64,000 nt of DNA from Pseudomonas taiwanensis (GTDB lineage Bacteria > Pseudomonadota > Gammaproteobacteria > Pseudomonadales > Pseudomonadaceae). The notes under the pieces were generated by a model. It was not told where the DNA came from, searched no databases, and was given only the letters and a program-made list of their open reading frames with translations. Within the stretch, counting starts at the first letter, position 1. Every line of letters starts with the position of its first letter. The stretch spans positions 1 through 64,000 of the forward strand of contig NZ_QJRF01000074.1 in assembly GCF_013393345.1 (NCBI RefSeq), written 5' to 3'. Made by a program: the position numbers and the translations under genes. Positions 8,828-17,172 of this stretch are shown in pieces.

Positions 8828-10743
8828 GGGGCTGGGCTCACGGATTCGTCGGGGCTTTCCAGCAGCGGCAGGCAGAGCTCGAAGGCGGTGCCGCCGCTTT
8901 CCGGGTGATGGGCCGCCAGGCTTCCGCCAGCGGCCGTGGCCAGGCTGGCGGAAAGGGTCAGGCCAAGGCCCAGGCCGTGTTCGCCGGGCTTGGTGGTGAA
9001 GAAGGGTTCGAACAGGTGCACGCGGTTGGCCGGGTCGATGCCGGGGCCGTTGTCGCGAACCTGCAAGCGGTAGTTGCCGCCGTCGGCCGCGCCGCTGAGC
9101 CAGAGTTGACAGTCGGGCTGGCCGGACATGGCGTCCAGGGCGTTGGCGATGAGGTTGACCAGGATCTGCTCCAGACGGGTCTGGTCGATGGCCAGCAGGA
9201 CGTCGGCGAAGTCGCGGTGCAGCGTGAGCGGTGTACGTTCCAGACGGGTGTGCAGGATGAAGAGCGCGGCATCCACCGCCTTGCCCAAGTGCGCCACGCC
9301 GTGGTCATCGGAGCGCCGGGCGAAGGCGCGCAGGCTGGCGGTGATGCGGCCCATGCGGTCCACCAGCTCGTTGATCGCCGCGAGGTTGGTGCTGGCGGTG
9401 TCCAGGGCGCCGCGCGCCAGGAAGCGCACGGTGTTGCCGGAGAGTGTGCGCAGCGCCGCCAGGGGCTGGTTGAGTTCGTGGGCGATGCTGGTGGACATCT
9501 GTCCGATCACCGCCAGTTTGCCGGCCTGGACCAGGCCGTCCTGGGCTTTGCGCAGGTTGTCTTCGGTCTGCTTGCGTTCGCGGATTTCGGCCAGGAGGCG
9601 GCTGTTGCTGGCGCGAAGGTCCTGGGTGCGTTCGGCGATCTTGCGTTCCAGCTCGTTGTTGGCCGCCAGCAGTGCCTCACGGGCTGCGAGCCGAGTGGCG
9701 ATGACCTTGCGCCGTTCGTTCCAGGCGATCAGCAGGAAGGCCAGCAGGGCGAAACCGACGGCGGCGAGCATGCCCTGGATCACCGCTTCGCGACGCAGGT
9801 CGGCGAGCGGGGAGAGCAGGGTGAAATGCCAGGGCGTGTCATTCAGGGTGCGGGTCTGCGCGAGGTAGGCGACTTCGCCTTCCTGTTCGCCCTGGGGACC
9901 GCTGGCGGCGAAGCTGATGGCCTCCAGGCCTTCGCCCAGCACTTCACGGGAGCGCGGCTCCCATTCGTTCAGCGCCCACCAGTAGTACTGCAGGCTGCGA
10001 GCGAGGCGTTCCTTGTCTTCGGCCGAGAGCGGGCGCACGGCCTTCATGCGCAGGGCGGGGTCGCTGGAGAGGATGATGATGCCGTTCTCGTCGCTGACGA
10101 AGGCTTGCAGGCGGGCCTTTTCCCAACGTTCCTGCAGGGCTTCGAGCTTCACCTTGACCACCGCCACGCCGATGATCCGGCCCTGGTAGCGCAAGCCGTG
10201 GGCCAGGTAGTAACCGGCCTCGCCTGTGGTGCTGCCGATGCCATAGAAGCGGCCGGGCCTGCCTTGCACGGCCTCCTGGAAGTAGGCGCGGAAGGCCAGG
10301 TCTTCGCCGAGGTAGCTGTCGGTGTCGCGCCAGTTGCTGGTGGCCAGCACGCGGCCGTTGGTGTCCAGCAGGTAGATGGCTCGGGCGCCGCTGCGGCGGT
10401 TCAGGCCTTCGAGGTAGTCGTTGACCAGGTTGCGCCGGTACGGGGTGGGGTTCAGCAGCAGGTGGCTGACGCTGGACTCCAGCTCCAGCAGGCTGGGCAG
10501 GTAGGTGTAGCGGTTGATCTCGCTTTCCACGGCGCGGGCGTGGAGTTCCAGCTGGCGCTCGCCGTTATCCCGCAACTGGCGGATGCCGGACACTTCGCTG
10601 AGGTGATAGCCGATGTAGCCGAAGCCCAGCATGCACAGGAGCAGCAGCAGGAACAGCAGGAAATGGCGGAACAGGCGCGGTTTCACGGTCAATGCGGGCG
10701 GCACGGCGCGGAGGCTGGCGGGAGGGCATTGCATCATAGACAT
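8824..10743 (-). CDS. aauS: Sensor histidine kinase AauS
   Basis: From the chosen ATG (10743; MM at 10737/10734 is an alternative) the protein is 639 aa. A first membrane helix (HFLLFLLLLLCMLGFGYIGYH) is followed by a long periplasmic Cache-type sensor region as in DctB, a second helix near residue 325, a coiled coil, and the kinase core with His422 in SIAHELNQPL. The core also has an N-box (NLIANALDAM), DNGPGID and GLGLGLTLS. It should sense acidic amino acids and phosphorylate AauR. An in-frame extension upstream reads through a REP hairpin and was rejected. Confidence 0.9.
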   Translation of the reverse strand: MSMMQCPPASLRAVPPALTVKPRLFRHFLLFLLLLLCMLGFGYIGYHLSEVSGIRQLRDNGERQLELHARAVESEINRYTYLPSLLELESSVSHLLLNPTPYRRNLVNDYLEGLNRRSGARAIYLLDTNGRVLATSNWRDTDSYLGEDLAFRAYFQEAVQGRPGRFYGIGSTTGEAGYYLAHGLRYQGRIIGVAVVKVKLEALQERWEKARLQAFVSDENGIIILSSDPALRMKAVRPLSAEDKERLARSLQYYWWALNEWEPRSREVLGEGLEAISFAASGPQGEQEGEVAYLAQTRTLNDTPWHFTLLSPLADLRREAVIQGMLAAVGFALLAFLLIAWNERRKVIATRLAAREALLAANNELERKIAERTQDLRASNSRLLAEIRERKQTEDNLRKAQDGLVQAGKLAVIGQMSTSIAHELNQPLAALRTLSGNTVRFLARGALDTASTNLAAINELVDRMGRITASLRAFARRSDDHGVAHLGKAVDAALFILHTRLERTPLTLHRDFADVLLAIDQTRLEQILVNLIANALDAMSGQPDCQLWLSGAADGGNYRLQVRDNGPGIDPANRVHLFEPFFTTKPGEHGLGLGLTLSASLATAAGGSLAAHHPESGGTAFELCLPLLESPDESVSPAP

Positions 10744-10794
10744 CCGGGCCGTTCCAGTCGGCGCCACGGACGGGCGCCGAGTGGTGGAGTGGGG

Positions 10795-10856
10795 CTGTAG
10801 GAGCCAGCTTGCTGGCGAAGTGCTCAGACCATTCGCGAGCAAGCTCGCTCCTACAG
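10795..10856. repeat. REP hairpin pair between aatP and aauS
   Basis: CTGTAGGAGCCAGCTTGCTGGCGAA is followed, after a 12-base gap, by TTCGCGAGCAAGCTCGCTCC and TACAG. This is the classic Pseudomonas REP layout, here inside the aatJQMP-aauSR transcription unit, where it could dampen readthrough from the transporter genes into aauSR. Confidence 0.8.
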
Positions 10857-10861
10857 GTGCA

Positions 10862-11596
10862 TCAGTGCTGGAGGATCTTCGCGAGGAACTGCTGGGCGCG
10901 GTCGGAACGGGCGTTGACGTCACCGAAGAACTCGTTCTTGGCGCAGTCTTCGACGATCTGTCCGCGGTCCATGAAGATCACCCGGTCGGCCACCTTGCGG
11001 GCGAAGCCCATCTCGTGGGTCACGCACATCATGGTCATGCCTTCCTGGGCCAGCTCGACCATCACGTCCAGCACTTCGTTGACCATTTCCGGGTCCAGCG
11101 CGGAGGTGGGTTCGTCGAACAGCATCACCACCGGGTCCATGGCCAGGGCGCGGGCGATGGCGACGCGCTGCTGCTGGCCGCCGGAGAGCTGGCCGGGGTG
11201 CTTGTGGGCATGGGCCTTGAGGCCGACGCGGTCGAGCAGCTTGAGGCCTTTCTCCAGCGCCTCGTCCTTGTTGCGGCCGAGCACCTTGGTCTGGGCGATA
11301 GTCAGGTTCTCGGTGATCGACAGGTGCGGGAACAGCTCGAAGTGCTGGAACACCATGCCGACGCGGGAACGCAGCTTGGGCAGGTTGGTGGCCTTGTCGG
11401 CGATGGACGTGCCGTCGACCACGATGTCGCCTTTCTGGAAAGGCTCCAGGGCGTTCACGCACTTGATCAGGGTGGATTTGCCCGAGCCCGACGGGCCGCA
11501 CACCACCACCACTTCACCTTTCTTCACGTTGGTGCTGCAGTCGGTCAGCACCTGGAAGTCCCCGTACCACTTGTTGACGTTCTTGATGGAAATCAT
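10862..11596 (-). CDS. aatP: ABC transporter ATP-binding protein AatP (glutamate/aspartate uptake)
   Basis: The protein is 244 aa, the usual size for a polar amino acid ABC ATPase. Walker A is GPSGSGKST (34-42), the signature is LSGGQQQR, Walker B is [13 protein letters not shown], and the H-loop is CVTHEMGFA. Its ATG overlaps the aatM stop by four bases. It energises import of acidic amino acids by AatQ and AatM. Confidence 0.95.
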   Translation of the reverse strand: MISIKNVNKWYGDFQVLTDCSTNVKKGEVVVVCGPSGSGKSTLIKCVNALEPFQKGDIVVDGTSIADKATNLPKLRSRVGMVFQHFELFPHLSITENLTIAQTKVLGRNKDEALEKGLKLLDRVGLKAHAHKHPGQLSGGQQQRVAIARALAMDPVVMLFDEPTSALDPEMVNEVLDVMVELAQEGMTMMCVTHEMGFARKVADRVIFMDRGQIVEDCAKNEFFGDVNARSDRAQQFLAKILQH

Positions 11597-12261
11597 ACGG
11601 CTAACCTTTTCTGCAGGAGTTTGACCAGCTGGGAAGCGATGAAGCTGACGCTGAAGTAGACCAGGCCGGCGAAGATCAGGAACTCGTGCGGCTGGCCGAT
11701 GATGTCGCCACGGGAACGGGCGGCGTTGAGGAAGTCCATCAGGCCCACGGTGTAGACCAGCGAGGTGTCCTGGAACAGGATGATGCTCTGCTGCAGCAGC
11801 AGCGGGGTCATCTTGCGGAAGGCCTGGGGCAGGATGATCAGGCGCATGCTCTGGCTGTAGGTCATGCCCAGGGCCGAGGCTGCACCCATCTGGCCTTTCG
11901 GGATGGCCTGGATGCCGGCGCGGACGATTTCGCAGAAGTACGCCGCCTCGAACATCATGAAGGCCACCAGGCACGAGGTGAACGCGCCTACGGGCGTGTC
12001 TTCACCGGTGATGGCGCGCAGCAGGAAGGGCACCGCGAAGTAGAACCAGGTGATCACCAGCAGCAGCGGGATGGAGCGGAAGTAGTTGACGTACAGCCCG
12101 GCAATCTTCGACATCATCGGGTTGTGCGACAGGCGCATGAGGGCGAGGACGGTGCCCAGCGCCACGCCACCGAAGACGCCCAGCACCATCAGCTTCAGGG
12201 TCATCAGCAGGCCGTCGGTGAGGCCTGGCAGGGCGGGGATGATCGCGGAGAAATCCATCAT
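11593..12261 (-). CDS. aatM: ABC transporter permease AatM
   Basis: The 222-residue integral membrane protein has the HisM/GltK-type permease fold. The cytoplasmic EAA-type loop reads [22 protein letters not shown] and binds the ATPase. The start is the first of two ATGs, which overlaps the aatQ stop by four bases. It forms the membrane channel together with AatQ. Confidence 0.93.
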   Translation of the reverse strand: MMDFSAIIPALPGLTDGLLMTLKLMVLGVFGGVALGTVLALMRLSHNPMMSKIAGLYVNYFRSIPLLLVITWFYFAVPFLLRAITGEDTPVGAFTSCLVAFMMFEAAYFCEIVRAGIQAIPKGQMGAASALGMTYSQSMRLIILPQAFRKMTPLLLQQSIILFQDTSLVYTVGLMDFLNAARSRGDIIGQPHEFLIFAGLVYFSVSFIASQLVKLLQKRLAV

Positions 12262-13004
12262 TTACCCCCTACGGAAATCAGGCCGGGCACCGCCACTTTC
12301 CGCTCCACGGTGCGCATGATCAGCATCAGGCTCATGTTCAGGGTGAAGTAGATCAGGGTGGCCAGGGTGAAGGCTTCGAACAGGTTCGCGGAGAACTCGG
12401 CGGTCTGCTTGGTCTGCGCCAACAGCTCCATCAGACCGATCAGCGACGCCACCGAAGAGTTCTTGAAGATGTTGAGGAACTCGCTGGTGAGCGGCGGGAT
12501 GATGATGCGGAACGCCTGGGGCAGCAGCACGTAGCGGTAGATCTGCGGCAGGCGGAAGCCCATGGCGCGGGCGGCGCCGAGCTGGCCCTTGGGCAGCGCC
12601 TGGATACCGGTGCGCACTTGTTCGCAGACGCGGGCGGCGGTGAACAGGCCGAGGCAGACGACCACGCTGAGGTAGGCCGAAGTGGCTGGGTTGAGGTCCT
12701 GCTTGAACCAGATTTCCAGCGGTTCGGGCAGCAGGTCCGGTACCAGGAAGTACCAGAGGAACAGCTGCACCAGCAGCGGCACGTTACGGAAGATTTCCAC
12801 GTAGACGGTGGCGATGCCGGAAACCCAGCGGTTCGGCACAGTGCGCATCACGCCGAGCAGCGCGCCCAGCAGCAAGGCGATGATCCAGGCCGCCAGGGCG
12901 ATGGCGATGGTCCAGCCCAGGCCGGTTACGAACCAGTCCAGGTAGATCTCGCTGCCGATCCCGGTGGACTTGAAGAACACGCTCCAGTCCCAGTTGTAAT
13001 TCAT
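12258..13004 (-). CDS. aatQ: ABC transporter permease AatQ
   Basis: The 248-residue permease belongs to the HisQ/GltJ group. The EAA loop reads VRTGIQALPKGQLGAARAMG and is followed by LLPQAFRIIIPPLTSEFLN. It pairs with AatM in the inner membrane. It is the first gene after the 131 bp gap that follows aatJ. Confidence 0.93.
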   Translation of the reverse strand: MNYNWDWSVFFKSTGIGSEIYLDWFVTGLGWTIAIALAAWIIALLLGALLGVMRTVPNRWVSGIATVYVEIFRNVPLLVQLFLWYFLVPDLLPEPLEIWFKQDLNPATSAYLSVVVCLGLFTAARVCEQVRTGIQALPKGQLGAARAMGFRLPQIYRYVLLPQAFRIIIPPLTSEFLNIFKNSSVASLIGLMELLAQTKQTAEFSANLFEAFTLATLIYFTLNMSLMLIMRTVERKVAVPGLISVGGK

Positions 13005-13103
13005 CAGGGTTGTCCCCTATCAGGTCGATCGTTCTGCGGTGAAGGCGGGGAAGGGGGGTGGCTGTCAGGAGTACGGCGATAGTTCAGGCCGACTCCGGAC
13101 AGC

Positions 13104-13126
13104 CCCCTCTCCCAAAGGGAGAGGGG
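13104..13126. terminator. Perfect hairpin between aatJ and aatQ
   Basis: CCCCTCTCCC, three bases, then GGGAGAGGGG form a 10 bp perfect stem right after the aatJ stop on the transcribed (minus) strand. There is no T-run after it, so it probably acts as a partial stop or mRNA-stabilising element. Binding protein genes are often made in excess over permease genes by such a structure. Confidence 0.55.
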
Positions 13127-13135
13127 AGCAAGGCG

Positions 13136-14044
13136 TCAGATTTCTTCAGCCGACTTGTCGGAGGGGTTGGCGACCAGCTTTTTCAGCTCTTCGCTCATGG
13201 GGAAGTTCAGGTTCAGGCCCTTCGGCGGGATGGGCTGGGTGAACCATTTGTCGTAGATGCCGTTGATTTCGCCGGAAGCGAAGGTGTCGGCGATGGCCTT
13301 GTCGACGACTTTCTTGAAGGCTTCGTCGTCCTTGCGAACCATGCAGCCGTAGATTTCGAAGGACTGCGGCTTGCCGGTCACGACCCAGTCATCGGGCTTC
13401 TTGGCCTTGGCCATTTCGCCGTAGAGCAGGGCGTCGTCCATCATGAAGGCCACTGCGCGGCCGGATTCGAGCATCAGGAAGGATTCGCCGTGGTCCTTGG
13501 CCGAGATGATGTTCATGCCCATCTGCTTCTCGGCGTTCATGGACTTGAGCAGGCGCTCGGATGTGGTGCCGGCGGTGGTCACGACGTTCTTGCCTTTCAG
13601 GTCTTCGAACTCGTTGATGCTGGCGCTCTTCTTGGACAGCAGGCGGGTGCCCACTTCGAAGATGCCCACGGAGAAGCCGACCTGCTTCTGGCGTTCGAGA
13701 TTGTTGGTGGTGGAGCCGCACTCGATGTCGACGGTGCCGTTCTGCACCAGCGGGATACGGGTCTGGGAGGTGACCAGGTTGTAGCGGACCTTCAGTTCCG
13801 GCAGGCCCAGTTCCTGCTTGATGGCCTCGACCACTTTCAGCTGGAGGTCATGGGAGTAGCCGATGGGCTTGCCCGGCTCGGTGCCGAGGTAGGAGAAGGG
13901 GATGGAGGCGTCACGGTGACCGAGGGTGATGGTGCCGGTCTCCTTGATCTTCTTCAGGGTACCGGTCAGCTCGGCGGCGAAGGCCGGAGCGGAAATCAGG
14001 GTTGCTGCGATAGCGGTGGCCAGAACTTTGGGGAGCATACGCAT
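13136..14044 (-). CDS. aatJ: Glutamate/aspartate periplasmic binding protein AatJ
   Basis: The 302-residue protein starts with a Sec signal peptide (MRMLPKVLATAIAATLISAPAF, cleavage before AELTG) and continues as a family 3 solute-binding protein (GTITLGHRDASIPFSYLG, then TVDIECGSTTNNLERQKQVGF). It delivers glutamate and aspartate to AatQMP. It is the first gene of the operon, preceded by a sigma-54 promoter and two AauR boxes. Confidence 0.95.
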   Translation of the reverse strand: MRMLPKVLATAIAATLISAPAFAAELTGTLKKIKETGTITLGHRDASIPFSYLGTEPGKPIGYSHDLQLKVVEAIKQELGLPELKVRYNLVTSQTRIPLVQNGTVDIECGSTTNNLERQKQVGFSVGIFEVGTRLLSKKSASINEFEDLKGKNVVTTAGTTSERLLKSMNAEKQMGMNIISAKDHGESFLMLESGRAVAFMMDDALLYGEMAKAKKPDDWVVTGKPQSFEIYGCMVRKDDEAFKKVVDKAIADTFASGEINGIYDKWFTQPIPPKGLNLNFPMSEELKKLVANPSDKSAEEI

Positions 14045-14117
14045 GAACGACAGTCCTCGATGATGTTTGTTCTTATCGGCGCGTGTAGGAGTTCGCGTCC
14101 GTCGGGGATCTGTATTG

Positions 14118-14132
14118 GCAGAATGCGTGCCA
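14118..14132 (-). promoter_or_regulatory. Sigma-54 promoter of aatJ
   Basis: Read on the minus strand the sequence is TGGCACGCATTCTGC, which matches TGGCACG-N4-TTGC with one difference and keeps the required GG-N10-GC spacing. Transcription should begin near 14107, giving a ~60-base leader to aatJ. An AauR-dependent sigma-54 promoter is what is known for this operon in Pseudomonas. Confidence 0.85.
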
Positions 14133-14217
14133 GCTGTATGGTGGTTTGGTTTTTTGATTAAGTAATTGAAATTAAAGGATTTTATATTGATAGGAGGCTA
14201 TCTGGATTTACGCCCTG

Positions 14218-14231
14218 TCCGGGCTTCCGAA
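14218..14231. promoter_or_regulatory. AauR box, promoter-proximal
   Basis: TCCGGGCTTCCGAA matches the AauR motif TTCGG-N4-CCGAA as I recall it, with one mismatch. It lies about 110 bp upstream of the predicted aatJ start. Confidence 0.7.
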
Positions 14232-14249
14232 TATGCGCTCCGAATGGCG

Positions 14250-14263
14250 TTCGGGTTTCCGAA
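14250..14263. promoter_or_regulatory. AauR box, promoter-distal
   Basis: TTCGGGTTTCCGAA is a perfect match to TTCGG-N4-CCGAA. It starts 32 bp (three helical turns) from the proximal box, so two AauR dimers would sit on the same face of the DNA. Confidence 0.8.
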
Positions 14264-14455
14264 CGGGTGACTTTGCGGTCATGTTTGGAGGGGGTGGTGC
14301 CGAGGCACAAAAAGCCCCCTCTCCCTCTGGGGTGAATCGGCATGCTTTCGGAAGCACTGCTTCCGTTGCCGATGAACGCCTGAGCGCGAAGCACTCAGGC
14401 TGGGGCGCAGAGCGGGGTTGGGGTGAGGGTGGCGGCAGCTCGCTGGACGTTCCAG

Positions 14456-14617
14456 GGCAGACCTTCGGCCTGCTTGGCGAATGAATTCGCCCCTACAAGG
14501 AAGGCACGTCCGTGTTTTGTGGGGGCGAATTCATTCGCTGAGGGCAGCGCAGCTGCCCCCTGATAATCAGCAGCGCAGCCCTTCGGTCTGCTTTGCGATT
14601 GAAATCGCCCCCACAGT
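14456..14617. repeat. Cluster of three REP-like hairpins
   Basis: The cluster holds TTGGCGAATGAATTCGCCCC (14474), an inverted copy GTGGGGGCGAATTCATTCGC (~14519) and a variant GCGATTGAAATCGCCCCC (~14596), with CAGCGCAGCTGCCCC-type sequence between them. Between the AauR boxes and this cluster (14264-14455) I see G-rich repeat sequence and no gene. Confidence 0.75.
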
Positions 14618-14631
14618 TAAAAGCGGTCTGA

Positions 14632-15516
14632 TCAATCAGCTGCCTTGGACACCTCGCCCGCCCTCGGCTTCGGCGCGAACTTCGCGGCCAGGCGCATGGA
14701 GGTGGTGACAAGGCGCTGGTAGAGGGTCGGCAGCAGGCGCTGCATGCCATCCAGCGCCCAGGCATCCGCGCCGATGAGGATGCGTCGACTGTCGCGCAGC
14801 ACGCCGCGCAGGATCACTTCCGCTGCCTTGTCCGGACTGGTGCGCAGCAGCTGGTCATTGAACTGTTGACGGGCGCGGCTGGATTCCTGGCCGGTGACCT
14901 TGGCCAGGCTGTCGTTCATCCGCGCCGTCTTGGCGATGTTGGTGCGGATGCCGCCGGGGTGCACGCAACTGGCCGATACCCCGCAGCCTTCCATGTCCAG
15001 TTCCTGGCGCAGTGATTCGGTGAAGCCGCGCACGGCGAACTTGGTGGCGTTGTAGGCGCTCATGCCCGGTTGGGCGAACAGGCCGAACACGCTGGAGACG
15101 TTGACCACATGACCTTCGCCGCTGGCCTTGAGGTGCGGCAGGAAGGCCTTGGTGCCATACACCACGCCCCAGAAGTTGATGTTCATGATCCACTCGTATT
15201 CCGAGTAGTCACTGCCGTCCACGGTGCCGGCGTGAGCGACACCGGCGTTGTTGAAGATCAGGTTGACGCGGCCATGGTCCAGCACCACCTGTTCGGCCCA
15301 GGCGTGCACGGCGTCGCGGTTCGCGACATCGACGCGGGTCTCGGTGACTTGCACGCCCAGCTTGCGTGCCATGGCGGCGGTGTCGGCCAGACCCTCGGCG
15401 TTCACGTCGGCGAGTGCCAGGTGGCAGCCCTGGCGGGCGAGGGCGCAGGCGAGGGCGCGGCCGATGCCGGAACCCGCGCCGGTGACAGCGGCGACTTTGT
15501 TCTCGAAGGATTTCAT
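14632..15516 (-). CDS. Short-chain dehydrogenase/reductase
   Basis: The 294-residue SDR has TGAGSGIG near residue 13, NNAG near 90, catalytic Ser in VNVSSVFG and Tyr-x3-Lys in AYNATKFAVRGF. The C-terminal ~60 residues form a basic, partly hydrophobic extension (MQRLLPTLYQRLV) that may associate with membrane. Its ATG overlaps the stop of the upstream flavin monooxygenase by four bases. The pair is likely to oxidise a ketone or alcohol in sequence, but the substrate is unknown. Confidence 0.88.
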   Translation of the reverse strand: MKSFENKVAAVTGAGSGIGRALACALARQGCHLALADVNAEGLADTAAMARKLGVQVTETRVDVANRDAVHAWAEQVVLDHGRVNLIFNNAGVAHAGTVDGSDYSEYEWIMNINFWGVVYGTKAFLPHLKASGEGHVVNVSSVFGLFAQPGMSAYNATKFAVRGFTESLRQELDMEGCGVSASCVHPGGIRTNIAKTARMNDSLAKVTGQESSRARQQFNDQLLRTSPDKAAEVILRGVLRDSRRILIGADAWALDGMQRLLPTLYQRLVTTSMRLAAKFAPKPRAGEVSKAAD

Positions 15517-17057
15517 GCTGGTACCTCTTGATTAGCCATCAGCAGCGGGCCCTGGGCGGCGTGCACCGGTACGCTGCGGCTGAAATGGTAGGCCGCGGGG
15601 TCGAAGTTGCGGGTCAGCAGGCGATAGCGCCAGGTGAAGCCGGGCCATACGGTGCAGTTGCGTCCGGTCACCGGGTGCAGGTACCAGCTCTTGCAACCGC
15701 CGGCATTCCACACGGTGTTGCCCAGGCTGCCCTGGAGCTTGTCGTTGAACCTGTCCTGCACGTCGCGTTTGACTTCCAGGCTGCGCAGGCGGCGTTCGTC
15801 CAGCAGCTGGAGGGCGCCGAGCACGTAATGGATCTGCGATTCGATCATGTAGACCATGGAGTTATGGCCGAGGCCGGTGTTCGGCCCCATCAGGAAGAAC
15901 AGGTTCGGGAAACCGGCGGTGAGCGTGCCCTTGTAGGCTTCGGGGCCCTGCGACCAGGTGTCCAGCAGGTCGACGCCGTTGCGGCCGAAGACCACGCCGC
16001 GGGGCAGCGGATCGCTGGGGGTGAAGCCGGTGCCGAAGATGATGGCGTCGATCTGGCGTTCCGTGCCGTCGGCGGTGACGATGCTGTTTGCGCGGACCTC
16101 GCGGATGCCGTCGGTGATCACGTCGACGTTGGGCTGGGTCAGGGCCGGGTAGTAGTCATTGGAGATCAGCACCCGCTTGCAGCCCATGGTGTAGTCCGGG
16201 GTGACCTTGGCGCGCAGGACCGGGTCCTTGATCTTGCGCTTGATGTAGCCCTTGGCGACCCATTCGGCGAGTTTCATCACCTTTGGCGTCAGGGCGAAGC
16301 CCACGACGCGGCTTTCGAGGATGGCGTAGATGCCGCCGCGCCAGAGTTTCTGCAGGAAGGGGAAGCGCTTGAAGCGGGAGCGCTCGCCTTCGCTGATGGC
16401 GCGGTCGGGCTTGGGCATGATCCAGGGCGCGGTGCGCTGATAGAGGTCGAGCTGGGCGACCTGCTTCTGGATCTGCGGCACGAACTGGATGCTGGAGGCG
16501 CCGGTGCCGACTACCGCCACGCGTTTGCCGGTCAGGTCGTAGTCATGGTTCCACTGCTGGGAGTGGAAGCGCGTGCCCTTGAACTTCTCCAGGCCCTTCA
16601 GTGCCGGGGTGGCAGGGGTGGACAGCGCGCCCATACCGGATACCACGAACTGCGCGCTGTAGTGGTTACCGGCGGCATCCTCGATCTGCCACAGCTCGTC
16701 CACGTCGTTCCAGGCCAGGCGGGTGATCTCGGTGCCCAGCAGGGTCTTGTCCTGCAGCCGGTACTTTTCCCAGCAGCCTTCCAGGTAGGTCTTGATCTCC
16801 TCCTGTTTGGCGAACATGCGCGTCCAGTTCGGGTTCGGCTCGAAGGAGAAGGAGTACAGGTGCGATTGCACGTCGCAGCCGCAACCCGGGTAGTTGTTCA
16901 CTCGCCAGGTGCCGCCGATGCCGGGCTCCTTTTCGAATACGAGGAAATCGTTCTCGCCTTTCTGCTTCAGGCGGATCGCCATGCCGAGGCCGGAGAAACC
17001 GGAACCTATGATGGCGATCTTGCAATGGCGGGCAGAGGGTCGGGGTGACGCAGTCAT
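15513..17057 (-). CDS. Flavin-containing / Baeyer-Villiger-type monooxygenase
   Basis: The 514-residue protein has an N-terminal FAD motif GSGFSGLG (~18), EKEPGIGGTWRVNNYPGC, and a second Rossmann motif VVGTGASSIQFVP (NADPH). The BVMO fingerprint is modified: FKGTRFHSQQWNHDYD stands in place of FxGxxxHTxxWP, as in EthA-like enzymes. Such enzymes turn ketones into esters or oxidise sulfur or nitrogen. The ATG follows AGGAG. It is translationally coupled to the SDR and divergent from a TetR regulator. Confidence 0.88.
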   Translation of the reverse strand: MTASPRPSARHCKIAIIGSGFSGLGMAIRLKQKGENDFLVFEKEPGIGGTWRVNNYPGCGCDVQSHLYSFSFEPNPNWTRMFAKQEEIKTYLEGCWEKYRLQDKTLLGTEITRLAWNDVDELWQIEDAAGNHYSAQFVVSGMGALSTPATPALKGLEKFKGTRFHSQQWNHDYDLTGKRVAVVGTGASSIQFVPQIQKQVAQLDLYQRTAPWIMPKPDRAISEGERSRFKRFPFLQKLWRGGIYAILESRVVGFALTPKVMKLAEWVAKGYIKRKIKDPVLRAKVTPDYTMGCKRVLISNDYYPALTQPNVDVITDGIREVRANSIVTADGTERQIDAIIFGTGFTPSDPLPRGVVFGRNGVDLLDTWSQGPEAYKGTLTAGFPNLFFLMGPNTGLGHNSMVYMIESQIHYVLGALQLLDERRLRSLEVKRDVQDRFNDKLQGSLGNTVWNAGGCKSWYLHPVTGRNCTVWPGFTWRYRLLTRNFDPAAYHFSRSVPVHAAQGPLLMANQEVPA

Positions 17058-17088
17058 TGGCCGGGCTCCTGTTCTTATTTATTGCGGC

Positions 17089-17104
17089 GTATACAGCTGT
17101 ATAC
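17089..17104. promoter_or_regulatory. Perfect palindromic operator, probably for the TetR regulator
   Basis: GTATACAGCTGTATAC is a perfect 16 bp palindrome in the 115 bp region between the monooxygenase and TetR genes. TetR-type regulators usually bind such dyads in the shared control region. Confidence 0.75.
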
Positions 17105-17108
17105 CAAG

Positions 17109-17124
17109 GTAGACATCTGTATAC
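17109..17124. promoter_or_regulatory. Second, imperfect TetR-type operator
   Basis: GTAGACATCTGTATAC repeats the previous palindrome with mismatches in the left arm. It begins exactly 20 bp (two helical turns) after the first, allowing two dimers on one DNA face. Confidence 0.65.
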
Positions 17125-17172
17125 TCGCCGGCAATCCAACGTCGTCACAACCAACCTTAGGTAGGGCCAGAG

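Noticed and set aside
8905-10800. 631-residue frame opposite aauS
   Set aside because: Its composition is biased toward Ala, Gly, Val and Gln with no family signature. The aauS kinase motifs on the other strand are unambiguous.
10744-10923. N-terminal extension of AauS by 60 residues
   Set aside because: The extension is translated from the REP hairpin and a low-complexity Ser/Thr stretch, and it overlaps the end of aatP.
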